Notes: generated by a model from the sequence alone, not told the origin. 64,000 nt of DNA from Bremerella sp. TYQ1 (GCF_020150455.1 NZ_CP083740.1:1240001-1304000), one strand, 5' to 3'. Positions 18,931-28,117 are shown, counted from the stretch's first letter. Program-made: numbers and translations.

Positions 18931-20982
18931 GTGAAATTGAAATATGGTTGGGGCCCGCCGAAGTTCGGAGCCCTTTGTTTACTTGGGTTCGCATGTTGGA
19001 CATCTTCGGCAAGCGCCCAAGAGCTGTTGCCGGCCGATGTCTCAGCGGTTCAACCGGTTGCCTTTCAGGATGGGGAAGGGGAGTCGGTCGTCGAGCAGGT
19101 GCCAGACGTGCCTCAGATTGCCGATGACGAAGCCGAGATGCTTCCCCCGGTGATTGTCCGCAGCCAACCCAACAGTGGCGATTCGCAGCGTGACTACGAT
19201 GCGACATTCTCGAACGCGACCGTCGTCACGCCCACGGCGATGAACACCGAAGAACGCAAGTTCGGTGGTTCGGTGCAAGTGATCGCACGCGACCAGATCG
19301 AACAATCGGACGCATTCACCGTCGGTGAAATCTTGGCTCGTCAGCCAGGCGTCGATGTCGTTAACTCCGGGGGACCAGGCGGCGTACGATCGATCTTCCT
19401 GCGAGGGGCCAACTCGCAGCATACTAAGGTACTTATCGACGGCTCTCCGGTAAACGATCCGAGCAGCCCAAGCCGTGGCTTTGACGCCGCAAACTTGACC
19501 CTCGATAACGTCGAGCGAATTGAAATCCTGCAAGGGCCGCAAAGCCTTTTGTATGGCTCGGAAGCGATCGGCGGTGTCGTCAACATCATTACGCGTCGTG
19601 GCGAAGGCCCGCTTTCCGGAGCGATCTCGGCCCAGGGTGGTGCGTACGAAACGCATCGCGAAGGGGGCTACATCCAAGGCAGCAGCGGCGCGTTCGATTA
19701 TTCGTTCTCTGGTTCGTGGCTCGATACGCAGTCGTTCTCAGCCGCTACTAGCGGTGTCGAGCGTGATCCATTCGAGGTCGGCTCGCTGGCAGGTGCCTTT
19801 GGTGTTCAGCTGACCGATAACACCGAGTTTGTCTATCGCCTGCGTTATACCGACGCGACAGCACGTATCGACGACGCTGCGTTTTCGCTCGGTTCGCCGC
19901 CAACGGATGACCTGACTCGGGTCAACCTGACGAAGAACTTCGTACAGCGGTTCGAGGTGAACAACGAAATTCTCGACGGCAACATCCGTCAGCAGTTCGC
20001 CTACGACTACGTTGATTACGAACGCCAAGACACCGACGACTTCTTCCCCAGCAACTTTGACGGGGCGACGCGTCAGTTCACTTACCTCGGTACCGCGGTA
20101 TTGTGGCCAGATCACGAGTTCTCCGTTGGCGTGCAGCATTGGGACGAATCGGCCACGACCGAATACCTGCCATCGGCACCGTCGACGGCCAGCCAGTATC
20201 AATCCGGTATCTTCTTTCAGGACCAGATTTCGTTCTGGGATCGATTGCATCTGACCGCTGGTGTTCGCTGGGACGATCATAGCGAAGCGGGTGCACACCA
20301 AACCTACCGCACGACCGCTGCATACGAGATTCATGAGACAGGAACGCGCCTGCGTGGAAGTCTCGGCACTGGCTACCGCGCTCCGTCGTTGTCAGAGAAC
20401 ATCTTGCCCTTTGGCAATCCAAATCTCCGTCCGGAACGAAGCCGCGGCTGGGAATATGGAATCGATCAGTCGCTGTGGAACGAGCAAGTCGTGCTCGGCG
20501 CAACTTACTTCCGCAACGATTATCGCGATTTGATTCTGTACGACTCGGCCACGTTCACGCTGCTGAACATCGGTCAGGCCCGTTCGCACGGGGTCGAGCT
20601 GACCGCCGATTGGTACATCAATGCGGCATGGACCGTTTGGGGATCGTTTACCCACACCGATACCTGGGACGCAGAAACTGACCTGCCGTTGGTACGACGT
20701 CCTCGCGACAAAGGAACCTTTGGGATCACGCGTTACTTTGGCGACGGCTGCGGCTCGATCACCATGGCGGCCCGCATGATCGGCCAACGGCTCGATGCTC
20801 GCGATGGTTCGGTCGTGCTGGCGAACTACAACGTGATCGATGTCTACGGCGACTACTGGATTACGCCTGACATGCGTTGGTTCTATAAAATCGACAATCT
20901 GCTGAACGAGCAGTACGAAGAGATCACCGGCTACGCGACTTCCGACGCGGCAATTTACAGCGGCGTGGAGTGGACGTTCTAA
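18931..20982 (+). CDS. btuB: TonB-dependent receptor, probable cobalamin transporter
   Basis: A 683-residue outer-membrane receptor. A signal peptide ends near residue 30 (SASAQ). A plug domain spans about 110-225 (QVIARDQIEQSDAFTVGEIL, then LLYGSEAIGGVVNI). A beta-barrel rich in alternating aromatic and polar residues runs to a C-terminal phenylalanine (GVEWTF), the usual outer-membrane insertion signal. The cobalamin riboswitch directly upstream points to cobalamin or a corrinoid as substrate. Start is GTG with GGAAAGG 7 nt upstream. No btuCDF genes are adjacent, so the inner-membrane uptake genes must lie elsewhere. A strong terminator follows, so the gene is monocistronic. Confidence 0.92.
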   Translation: MKLKYGWGPPKFGALCLLGFACWTSSASAQELLPADVSAVQPVAFQDGEGESVVEQVPDVPQIADDEAEMLPPVIVRSQPNSGDSQRDYDATFSNATVVTPTAMNTEERKFGGSVQVIARDQIEQSDAFTVGEILARQPGVDVVNSGGPGGVRSIFLRGANSQHTKVLIDGSPVNDPSSPSRGFDAANLTLDNVERIEILQGPQSLLYGSEAIGGVVNIITRRGEGPLSGAISAQGGAYETHREGGYIQGSSGAFDYSFSGSWLDTQSFSAATSGVERDPFEVGSLAGAFGVQLTDNTEFVYRLRYTDATARIDDAAFSLGSPPTDDLTRVNLTKNFVQRFEVNNEILDGNIRQQFAYDYVDYERQDTDDFFPSNFDGATRQFTYLGTAVLWPDHEFSVGVQHWDESATTEYLPSAPSTASQYQSGIFFQDQISFWDRLHLTAGVRWDDHSEAGAHQTYRTTAAYEIHETGTRLRGSLGTGYRAPSLSENILPFGNPNLRPERSRGWEYGIDQSLWNEQVVLGATYFRNDYRDLILYDSATFTLLNIGQARSHGVELTADWYINAAWTVWGSFTHTDTWDAETDLPLVRRPRDKGTFGITRYFGDGCGSITMAARMIGQRLDARDGSVVLANYNVIDVYGDYWITPDMRWFYKIDNLLNEQYEEITGYATSDAAIYSGVEWTF

Positions 20983-21011
20983 CCAACGTTCTCCCCACAT
21001 CCTAACGCGAC

Positions 21012-21049
21012 AGGCCCTTCGTGAAGCCGCTCACGAAGGGCCTTTTTTT
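21012..21049 (+). terminator. Strong Rho-independent terminator after btuB
   Basis: AGGCCCTTCGTGA and TCACGAAGGGCCT form a perfect 13-bp stem with a short loop, followed by a T-tract. It begins about 30 bp after the btuB stop. Confidence 0.92.
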
Positions 21050-21148
21050 ATCGGGAGAACCGTTTAGTCAGGACATTCTCGAAAGCCGCAGGACCAACTT
21101 TTCGGATGATACCGAATTAAAAATCGGTACCACCCAATGCAATCCGCA

Positions 21149-21475
21149 TCACGCAATGATCCGGCAGCCGATTAGGTTTTGTCGCAGGCGTTTGATGCCC
21201 TCGGGCGAGATTTGCGTTCCAGACAGCGTCATCAGCTTCAGGTTTTGATGCTTCATCAACGGAACAATCGCTCCGTCGGTTAGCGGGGCACCTTCGACGT
21301 TCAGCACTTCCAGGCTTTGCAAACTATCCAGCTGATACAGGAATGGATCGTCTGGTTGGAAGCTTGCTTTCGAGAAGTCGAGCGTATGTACCTGGCCGCT
21401 CTTGCGAAGGCGGATATGAACCCCTTCCGCTTTGAGCTTTTCGATCAGTTCAGCAGAGTCAGGCTGTTTGGGCAT
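21149..21475 (-). CDS. Small leucine-rich-repeat-like protein
   Basis: A 108-residue protein whose middle part (about 50-100) has LRR-like spacing (SLEVLNVEGAPLTDGAIVPL, then NLKLMTLSGTQISPEGIKRL). Such short LRR proteins are common in planctomycetes and usually have no assigned function. There is no signal peptide. It starts 6 bp after the stop of the metallophosphoesterase gene on the same strand, with an AGG-type ribosome-binding site in between, so the two are probably co-transcribed. Confidence 0.75.
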   Translation of the reverse strand: MPKQPDSAELIEKLKAEGVHIRLRKSGQVHTLDFSKASFQPDDPFLYQLDSLQSLEVLNVEGAPLTDGAIVPLMKHQNLKLMTLSGTQISPEGIKRLRQNLIGCRIIA

Positions 21476-21481
21476 AGGGAC

Positions 21482-22225
21482 CTAAGCGCGGTGAGAATTG
21501 GCTGGCATGGGATGAATTTCACCGTCGAGCTGCATTGGCAACATGTTGAACTTCAAGCCTGAGATGGACGCCCCGCCATTGTGGAAGTTGATGCCACGAA
21601 ACGCATAGTCTGACATCGGCACATGCGTGTGGCCAAAGTAAACATTGCGAACCGAATTGGTCATATCGACCGCTTCGTTGGTCAAGTAATCCCAAATACG
21701 TCCGGCAACAACGCGCCGCGGATTGGCCAGCTTGCCAACAACCGCATGCAGCTTGGAACGGATAGCCATCTCGTAAATCTGATGCCGATACTCCGGCTGT
21801 TTAAATTGATGCTTGCGACCACGCTGCGCGGCCAAAGCCAAATTAGTTCGCCGCTTCAAATGGACTGCATCGCCATGCAACATTACCGCCGAACCGATCC
21901 GCAGGAAGTATGGCTCCCAATAAAGGTTCTCGTGCGTTTCGGTCACTTCACCAAGCCGTGTGACGAAATCGGAATGGCAGTCGTGATTGCCCAACAAGTA
22001 ATGAAACTGACAGTTAGGGTTCGACTCGACCAAGTCGGAAAGCCACTTCATCGCGGCGTCAATCGTTGCATCGACCGAAGGCAATGTCGTCCAGGAGAAA
22101 TCGACAATATCGCCTCCCAGCACAAAGACGCGTGCTTCGGCAGCACGAGCAAGAATCTCATCTTCATGCTCGTGATAAATCGAGCGGCGAGAAAACATAT
22201 GCAGGTCGGAAAGAAACCAATCCAT
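21482..22225 (-). CDS. Metallophosphoesterase (LpxH-like calcineurin fold)
   Basis: A 247-residue calcineurin-type phosphoesterase. All metal-binding motifs are visible in order: SDLHMF near residue 6, GGDIVD, GNHD, HGDAVH and GHTHVP near 200. The layout resembles UDP-2,3-diacylglucosamine hydrolases and related UDP-2,3-diacylglucosamine diphosphatase-family proteins, but similarity by eye does not separate LpxH from other members. It is cytoplasmic or membrane-peripheral with no signal peptide. It is followed after 6 bp by the small LRR gene. Confidence 0.85.
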   Translation of the reverse strand: MDWFLSDLHMFSRRSIYHEHEDEILARAAEARVFVLGGDIVDFSWTTLPSVDATIDAAMKWLSDLVESNPNCQFHYLLGNHDCHSDFVTRLGEVTETHENLYWEPYFLRIGSAVMLHGDAVHLKRRTNLALAAQRGRKHQFKQPEYRHQIYEMAIRSKLHAVVGKLANPRRVVAGRIWDYLTNEAVDMTNSVRNVYFGHTHVPMSDYAFRGINFHNGGASISGLKFNMLPMQLDGEIHPMPANSHRA

Positions 22226-22324
22226 CCCTTCGATCCACCTTCCCCTGGGTGCCCAGAAACTCGGAAACGACGTTACGCTATTGTAACACGCCGAATAGCA
22301 CGTGCAGGAAATCGATGGCGATCC

Positions 22325-23248
22325 TCAGCGCGTGAGGTACCGCTTGCCCATCACTTCGACCGAGGCGAAGAAGTACGAGACCTCGGTAGATCGCAGCTGA
22401 CTCCGTTTGCCAGCCCATATGACGGTGACCGTTTTGCCATCGGCAAAGAATTTTTGAACAACCGCGACATTTTTGGTCAGCCGGGTATCTTTACTTGTCA
22501 AAACGTACTGGTGGACCGCCGTTGAACCGACCCAATGGATCGAACTGGAGCTTCGTTTCATGAAATTCGCCGCCGGGACGCCGCGTAAGATCTCGTCGGA
22601 ATCGATGGATGCAAAGTAATCGTTCCACTCAGGATTCGCATCGGATTGCATCTCGAAGATCATGTTGCCAAATTGCGGATCTCGAAAAACCACGCGGATG
22701 TCTTCGTCGTTGGGCGATTGCGTGATTTGCGGCTCGCCAGGCAGACTCAATGCATAGCCCAACTTGGTATCGCCGTAGGGTCGCCAATTTCCGGATAGCT
22801 TTTCGACATCAAACGATTGGGGTTCGGCGAGTTCCAGCGGCATCTCCGCTTTGTCGTACACGTACTGCAGCGCGGCCACCGTTCCGCCGATCAGCACCAG
22901 CGCGGCAATCGCTCCGCAAGAGATCAGAAACGTGACGTGGCGTTTCTTCTTTCGCAAACGAGCCGTGGCCACGTTGCCTTCGTACTTGGCGTTGGGATCG
23001 TCATCGGCGTTGTGATAGAAGTCTTCTTCCACCGGGGCCGAAACGGCAAGCGGCTCGGCTTCGGTGGTCACTGCCGGAGTCGTAGTAGAAGCGGCGCGGG
23101 CATGCTTGCGAGGCGTTGTCGCAATGCCAGCTTGGGCTTGAACACGAAACGCATCGCCACAGCGCGGACAGCGAACCGCTTTACCGACGAGGTGGTCTTT
23201 GACTTTGAAAGTTGATTCGCAGTGCGTGCACTTGGCAATGGTGGTCAT
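22325..23248 (-). CDS. MJ0042-type zinc-finger membrane protein, paralogue A
   Basis: A 307-residue protein with an N-terminal MJ0042-type zinc finger (about 1-36; CTHCESTFKV and VRCPRCGDAFRV). A linker follows (40-95), then one transmembrane helix (about 103-127, TFLISCGAIAALVLIGGTVA), then a C-terminal domain of about 170 residues. The C-terminal end (VTVIWAGKRSQLRSTEV...SVEVMGKRY) parallels the neighbouring gene, so the two are tandem paralogues. The domain resembles the small stress-response-type alpha/beta folds used to report membrane or periplasmic state, but I cannot name it. The function is unknown. Confidence 0.8.
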   Translation of the reverse strand: MTTIAKCTHCESTFKVKDHLVGKAVRCPRCGDAFRVQAQAGIATTPRKHARAASTTTPAVTTEAEPLAVSAPVEEDFYHNADDDPNAKYEGNVATARLRKKKRHVTFLISCGAIAALVLIGGTVAALQYVYDKAEMPLELAEPQSFDVEKLSGNWRPYGDTKLGYALSLPGEPQITQSPNDEDIRVVFRDPQFGNMIFEMQSDANPEWNDYFASIDSDEILRGVPAANFMKRSSSSIHWVGSTAVHQYVLTSKDTRLTKNVAVVQKFFADGKTVTVIWAGKRSQLRSTEVSYFFASVEVMGKRYLTR

Positions 23249-23322
23249 CCCAAGCCCCAGGCCTAACGCAGAGGAAGTAAAACATCGAACCGATGATGAG
23301 GGGGAGAGATGCCAGCGCGGTT

Positions 23323-25023
23323 TTAGCCAGATCCGGGGTACTGGTTCCCCTTCACGCTGATCGATTGAAAGAATTCGTTAACTTCCGACGAGGAACTTCC
23401 CCCCGCCCAAAGAAAGACGAACATTCGCTGCTTGGTGAAGAGCAGAACAACCCGACTTTTGCCTGGCTCGCTTCGCAAGACATCTGCCGAAAAGTGATAC
23501 TCGAAGAGCGGATAGTTGTCGAGCGTCATCTTTTGGGTCTGCGTCAGGTAATTATTGCTGCCGACGAACTTCTGCAGACCGAAGACTTCCAGCTGTTCTT
23601 TGGTGGGCATTTGATTGCCCTGAGGCGGGTTTCCTGGGATCGAATCGCTGATCAGCATGACGAACGTTTCGCCATCGCGCACCAGGCGAAACCCGTCGAC
23701 TTCTGTCCCTAACCAAGGGCGATGGATGGTAGGAATTGATTCGAAATTTTTCGGAAACTTAACGGTCACCAGCCCAGCCGGGCCGCGTGCTTCGACCGGG
23801 AACTGACTGGTGATCGGCGTGGTGTAGTTAAACTTGTTCGGGCCATTGCTGTTGCCCAGGGTGCTGCTGATGGTCATCGCCGCAAACGCCAACAGCCCCA
23901 GCAATGCGATCCCGCAAACCACACCGACGCCGGTCATGACCAGCGTGGAATTGACCGGCAGGCCGCCGCCAGACTTCTTCGACTGGCCGAAGCCTTCTTC
24001 TTCCTTTAGCACGAGTGCGACTTGTTCGACGTACTTGGAACCTTCTACCGCTTCCAAGTCGTCGATCGAAGGACCACGGCCGATCAGTACCCGCGACAAA
24101 TTCATCGCGCGTTCCAGCAGCGCCGGTTCCATCGAAGTGATGTCTTCGTTCTGGCCTGGCAGGGCAGGGCGGTAGAAGCCACCGTCGTTATCGGCAGTGA
24201 CCGTTTCGTCGGTGAAGGAACCGTCGATAACTTTCTCTTTGGCCGAACGATGAAAACCTTCTCGGGCTGGCTTCGGCTTGGTGTCGGAATCTTCCGCGAC
24301 GCCAGCGATCAGTTCGTCGTCGCTGATATCCATGCTGCTCGAGGAAGACGACGTTGGCTTCTTCGTTTTAGCCGGAGTATCTTCCTGGAGCCCCAATTCG
24401 TCTTCGATCAGTGGAGCGATCTCGCCTGGCGATTGAGGTTCGATGCGAACTTCTTTCTCTTCCGGCGAAAGCAACGGCGCGTGCATCGAGGGCATCGGAC
24501 CTGGCGACTGCATCTGGACGCTGCCGCCTGCTTGTTCTTTGAGGAAGTCTTTCGGCGGATTGCAGGGGGAACCCCAAGGGACTTCGACCGCCGGAATGTG
24601 GCGATCGCCGGGCAAGATCACCGAAGAAAGGGATCGCCGGCTACGCAAGATCGGGCTTTCCTTGCCTGGCGGGATCTTGTGCAGCTTCTTCTTTTCCGCC
24701 TCTTTGCTGGCGGCGACATCGGCCGGGCTGGGTTCGCCGGCCCACTTGGGGCGATCGGCAGGTTTGCTTTTGGCAGGCTTCTTTGCTGGCTTTTGCTGCT
24801 GGCCGAGCACTTTCGAGCCTGACTGGCTTTTCGGAATGACCTTGGATTTAGAAAGATTCGCCGCCGAGCCATGCTGGGCCCGCTCTTCGATGCTGGGGGC
24901 TACGTCGGTCAGTTTGACGTCGAAAACCTTTTTGCATTTGGGACAACGCACCGACTTGCCATTCAACTCCGCCTTGGCTTTGAATTTGGTTTGGCAATGC
25001 GTGCACTGTGCGTATGAGGTCAT
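23323..25023 (-). CDS. MJ0042-type zinc-finger membrane protein, paralogue B
   Basis: A 566-residue protein. It opens with an MJ0042 finger (CTHCQTKFKA, VRCPKCKKVFDV), followed by a long low-complexity region (about 40-290) rich in Lys, Pro and Ser, including a run of serines near SSSSSMDISDDEL. A transmembrane helix (about 370-395) and a C-terminal domain of about 170 residues follow. The last 60 residues match paralogue A in layout (FLWAGGSSSSEVNEFF, SVKGNQY). I chose the ATG that gives MTSYAQCTHC; the frame is open 30 codons further upstream without finger homology. It is transcribed before paralogue A, 74 bp apart. Function unknown. Confidence 0.8.
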   Translation of the reverse strand: MTSYAQCTHCQTKFKAKAELNGKSVRCPKCKKVFDVKLTDVAPSIEERAQHGSAANLSKSKVIPKSQSGSKVLGQQQKPAKKPAKSKPADRPKWAGEPSPADVAASKEAEKKKLHKIPPGKESPILRSRRSLSSVILPGDRHIPAVEVPWGSPCNPPKDFLKEQAGGSVQMQSPGPMPSMHAPLLSPEEKEVRIEPQSPGEIAPLIEDELGLQEDTPAKTKKPTSSSSSSMDISDDELIAGVAEDSDTKPKPAREGFHRSAKEKVIDGSFTDETVTADNDGGFYRPALPGQNEDITSMEPALLERAMNLSRVLIGRGPSIDDLEAVEGSKYVEQVALVLKEEEGFGQSKKSGGGLPVNSTLVMTGVGVVCGIALLGLLAFAAMTISSTLGNSNGPNKFNYTTPITSQFPVEARGPAGLVTVKFPKNFESIPTIHRPWLGTEVDGFRLVRDGETFVMLISDSIPGNPPQGNQMPTKEQLEVFGLQKFVGSNNYLTQTQKMTLDNYPLFEYHFSADVLRSEPGKSRVVLLFTKQRMFVFLWAGGSSSSEVNEFFQSISVKGNQYPGSG

Positions 25024-25147
25024 CCTGAGCCCAGACTTGCAACTAACGTCGGTCGAATTGGTAGTCAATCGTGGAGTGTCGTCCCCCTCATTCTCGTTGG
25101 GGGGGCCGTACAATTCAACCTCGTATCGGGCAGTTGGTTCTGGACGA

Positions 25148-25792
25148 TTACCCTTTTTGTGGAATCACGACCCTCACAACCACTTCTCGCTTCGATTTTC
25201 CGAGCGTGAACGGCATCGATTGGTACGTTTCCGCGTAAGATCGCCGAAACCGGAGCGTGTAGTCGTCGCTCGGCGTTAATTCGACCGGAAGACTGAAACT
25301 GCCATCCGGTCGCGTCAGATAGGCGTTAAGAAGCTGCGTCGGCCCTAACAAATCGACCGGAAGGTTCGCCACTGGCTTGTTGTTTTCGTCGACCGCAATG
25401 CCACGGATCACCGCCGAATCTTCTTCCAAATGGTCCGCGGCAGCCATTTTCGAGATCAATTGCTTCAGCTCGCTCGGTTTCGCCGTTCGGATCACGACGC
25501 GGTCGTTGTCGAAATCGGCCTGCAATCCGCCGGAAAGCTCGACATCGTTCTGAGCCTTCGAGAAAAGCCACCGCACGTCCCGATAATTCCCCCGATATTC
25601 GGCCGTCGGCAGCAGCTCGTCATCCGCCACGACCGGAGTCGCCAATAAGGCTTGAGCCTCGGCCGAAGTGGGGTCGAGAAAGGATGTCGTCAGCCGCCCG
25701 CGATAACGCCACTGCGTCGTCAGTACGATCGCAATCGACACGATCACGAACATCCCGAGCAAGCTTTTCAGGCTGAAACGAAAACCAAACAT
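25148..25792 (-). CDS. Hypothetical single-pass membrane protein with a carboxypeptidase-regulatory-like domain
   Basis: A 214-residue protein. An N-terminal hydrophobic segment (about 8-27, SLLGMFVIVSIAIVL) should act as an anchor or signal. The last ~90 residues (from IRGIAVDENNKPVANLPV to the end) have the beta-sandwich look of carboxypeptidase-regulatory or transthyretin-like domains, with a DGSFSLPVELTP segment. Planctomycetes have many such proteins, without known substrates. It lies upstream of the MJ0042 pair on the same strand, about 125 bp away. Confidence 0.65.
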   Translation of the reverse strand: MFGFRFSLKSLLGMFVIVSIAIVLTTQWRYRGRLTTSFLDPTSAEAQALLATPVVADDELLPTAEYRGNYRDVRWLFSKAQNDVELSGGLQADFDNDRVVIRTAKPSELKQLISKMAAADHLEEDSAVIRGIAVDENNKPVANLPVDLLGPTQLLNAYLTRPDGSFSLPVELTPSDDYTLRFRRSYAETYQSMPFTLGKSKREVVVRVVIPQKG

Positions 25793-25977
25793 CGGCGCCG
25801 AATGACTCCCTGACCCATCGTGGAAACGCAGTGAACCGCAAAGCTTGGGGCGATGCTCTTAACTTCGCAGGCGTACCGTAAATCCTGTGCCCTCGCTCCT
25901 TTGAGGAGAGGGGACAAGAATTGGTTCATGCCCTCAAATTCAACGGCAGACGCCCACGACTCTGGTTCACCCATAAA

Positions 25978-26003
25978 AAATGGACGGTAAACACCGTCCA
26001 TTT
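25978..26003 (-). terminator. Rho-independent terminator for parA-like gene
   Basis: AAATGGACGGT and ACCGTCCATTT form a perfect 11-bp stem with a 4-nt loop. On the minus strand the stem is followed by a T-tract, so it ends transcription of the ParA gene 55 bp upstream. Confidence 0.88.
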
Positions 26004-26058
26004 AATCATTACCGTCACCGGGTGAAAGAATCAACGCTTTCCCTGCGGAAAGCTTTTT

Positions 26059-26892
26059 CTACGCGGCAGCCGATTCGGCCAGCTTTTCTTCGGTTTCCTG
26101 CGTGGCGAGGCCTAAGCCAAGCACTTCGCGAGCCAGGTTCGTGTAGTCCTCAGCTCCGTTGGAATGCGGGTCATAATCGAAGATCGACTGCCCAAAGCTT
26201 GGGGCTTCGGCCAGACGAATGTTGCGGCGGATACGTGTCTGGAACACTTCCGCAGTCGCCCAGGTCTTTCCTTCGGCGGTACCGCTGAAAAATTCGTGCA
26301 CGTCGCCGGCCACTTCCCCAGCCAAACGTGTGCCCGATTCAAACAGGCAAAGCACGACGCCGGAAAGACGCAGACCCGGATTGATTCGCTTCGAGACAAT
26401 GTCGACCGTTCGCAGCAGCTTGCTCAAACCATGCAGGGCCAGGAAATGAGGCTGCAACGGCAGGAAGACTTCATCGACACAGGCCAACGCGTTGAGCGTC
26501 AACACGCCCAGGCTCGGAGGGCAGTCGATAATCAGATAGTCGTACTTTTCGCCATGAACTTCCATCGCATCGCGAAGGATCATTTCACGGCCCACTTCCC
26601 CGGCCAATTCCATTTCGGCGGCCGCTAAATCGAGATGGGCCGGAACGCACCAAAGATTTTCGCCTGCCGGATGGCAAACTTGCTCTAGCGTCGCTTCCCC
26701 CATGAGGACCTGGTAAACCGACTCCGATCCCGAGGCAACGCCGATTCCAAGATGCAGCGATGCGTGGGCTTGGGGATCGAGATCGAGAACACAAACTTTG
26801 TGCCCCATGCGAGCAATCGCAGATGCCAGGTTGACGGCGGTGGTCGTTTTTCCCACGCCCCCTTTTTGATTCAAAATGGCAATCGACCGCAT
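26059..26892 (-). CDS. ParA-family ATPase (orphan)
   Basis: A 277-residue deviant-Walker ATPase. KGGVGKTTTAVNLA near residue 10 is the Walker A with the signature lysine. CVLDLDPQAHAS and YLIIDCPPSLG supply the other nucleotide-binding motifs. The ATG is preceded by AGGAGG at 5 nt, an excellent ribosome-binding site that fixes the start. No parB or parS-like cluster is beside it, so it may position a cellular cargo other than the chromosome, like many orphan ParA proteins. It is monocistronic, with a clear terminator. An origin of replication is not indicated. Confidence 0.9.
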   Translation of the reverse strand: MRSIAILNQKGGVGKTTTAVNLASAIARMGHKVCVLDLDPQAHASLHLGIGVASGSESVYQVLMGEATLEQVCHPAGENLWCVPAHLDLAAAEMELAGEVGREMILRDAMEVHGEKYDYLIIDCPPSLGVLTLNALACVDEVFLPLQPHFLALHGLSKLLRTVDIVSKRINPGLRLSGVVLCLFESGTRLAGEVAGDVHEFFSGTAEGKTWATAEVFQTRIRRNIRLAEAPSFGQSIFDYDPHSNGAEDYTNLAREVLGLGLATQETEEKLAESAAA

Positions 26893-27325
26893 GACAACCT
26901 CCTTGTTGTGAAGCGAAACGTTCGGCGAGTCTGGCCTGTGCAGCAGTGCCAGCATTGCGGGGGATTGTAATCAGGACCGGGCAAATGATTCCAGACCGGT
27001 TTTCCTCGAATTCCCGCGCAAGTTTGTATGGTCGTTGCCTTTCCCGCCAAGCACTGGTGGTCTATGATCGATGGCTCGGTTCCAGAATTGGCGTCACGTC
27101 GTGGAATAATGCCCACGAATGAGCGCAAATTCATGGGTAGCCCGCGGTTGCTTGCAACCCGGGGAACGCAGCGAACAGAGGTTTATCCGGCAGGGAAACT
27201 TACCCATTTCCCTCGATTCACGTTAGCCTCCTTACGCTGTAGGGCCCGCGTGTCGCGGGTCGAAAAACACCCAAACCGACACAACTCGCCTTCCTAATTT
27301 TCGCAAAAGATAGAGGAAACGCCCC
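26893..27325. other. Intergenic region between parA and nagB
   Basis: A 433-bp non-coding gap between divergent genes. It holds the second copy of the 47-bp repeat (27135-27181) and a short GC-rich inverted repeat, CCCGCG/CGCGGG, near 27244-27258. Open frames here lack recognisable features and I do not believe they are coding. No tRNA or operator was recognised. Confidence 0.6.
27135..27181 (+). repeat. Dispersed 47-bp intergenic repeat, copy 2
   Basis: It matches the reverse complement of 3137-3183 at 43 of 47 bases with no gap; the differences are all transitions. The core GGTTGCTTGCAACC is self-complementary. Two copies 24 kb apart suggest a genome-wide intergenic family. Confidence 0.75.
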
Positions 27326-28117
27326 GTGCGTGTCATTATCGAACCTTCGGCCGAACAAGGCAGCCAGCGTGCCGCGTCGATTGTCGCCCAGCATGTTCGC
27401 AAGAAACCGCGTGCTATTCTCGGTTTGGCCACCGGCGGTACCCCGCTGAAGCTCTACCAGGAACTGATTCGCATGCATCAGGGGGAAGGGCTCGATTTTT
27501 CCCGGGTTACCTCGTTCAACTTAGACGAATATGTCGGATTGCCCCCCACGCATCCGCAAAGCTATCGCCATTTCATGACGGAAAATCTTTTCCGCCATAT
27601 CAATATCGACATCCGAAACACCCACGTTCCCGATGGTCGAGCTCTCGATTACGACACCTACGGGGCCCAGTACGAAGCGATGATCGCCGAAGCAGGCGGG
27701 ATCGATATGCAAATCCTCGGGATCGGTCGTGACGGACATATCGCGTTCAACGAGCCTGGCTCTTCGCTTGGCAGTCGGACCCGTTTGAAGACACTCGCCC
27801 CCGAGACGATTCGCGACAATGCTCGCTTCTTTGGCACCGAAGAAGATGTCCCTCGTCTGGCCATCACGATGGGGGTAGGTACAATCCTCGAATCGAAGAA
27901 GTGTATTCTTCTCGCTTTCGGCAAGGAAAAAGCTGAAGCGATTGCCGCCACGGTCGAAGGACCGGTAACGGCTCAAGTCACCGGCAGTGCCCTGCAGTTC
28001 CATCAGGACGTGGTCGTGATTCTCGACGAAGAATCGGCCTCGCAACTTCAACGTCGTTCCTACTACGATGAAGTCGAGGAGGCGCACCGGCGGCTTCAAT
28101 CCGGAGAAGTTAAATAA
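27326..28117 (+). CDS. nagB: Glucosamine-6-phosphate deaminase
   Basis: A 263-residue NagB, which converts glucosamine-6-phosphate to fructose-6-phosphate and ammonia. Family landmarks are present: LGLATGGTPLKLY near residue 35, SFNLDEYVGL near 68 with the catalytic aspartate, and GIGRDGHIAFNEPGSS near 135. The GTG start is preceded by AGAGGAAA. The rhomboid gene starts 12 bp downstream, so they may share a transcript, although their functions look unrelated. NagB could finish the breakdown of amino sugars delivered by the MurNAc locus 20 kb away. nagA is not visible in this window. Confidence 0.95.
   Translation: MRVIIEPSAEQGSQRAASIVAQHVRKKPRAILGLATGGTPLKLYQELIRMHQGEGLDFSRVTSFNLDEYVGLPPTHPQSYRHFMTENLFRHINIDIRNTHVPDGRALDYDTYGAQYEAMIAEAGGIDMQILGIGRDGHIAFNEPGSSLGSRTRLKTLAPETIRDNARFFGTEEDVPRLAITMGVGTILESKKCILLAFGKEKAEAIAATVEGPVTAQVTGSALQFHQDVVVILDEESASQLQRRSYYDEVEEAHRRLQSGEVK

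Noticed and set aside
27242..27260. GC-rich inverted repeat as a terminator
   Set aside because: No gene ends close by and the adjoining A/T-run is on the wrong side for either flanking gene.
27028..27297. 89-codon plus-strand frame in the parA-nagB gap
   Set aside because: It runs through the 47-bp repeat and a GC-rich inverted repeat, with no ribosome-binding site or domain.
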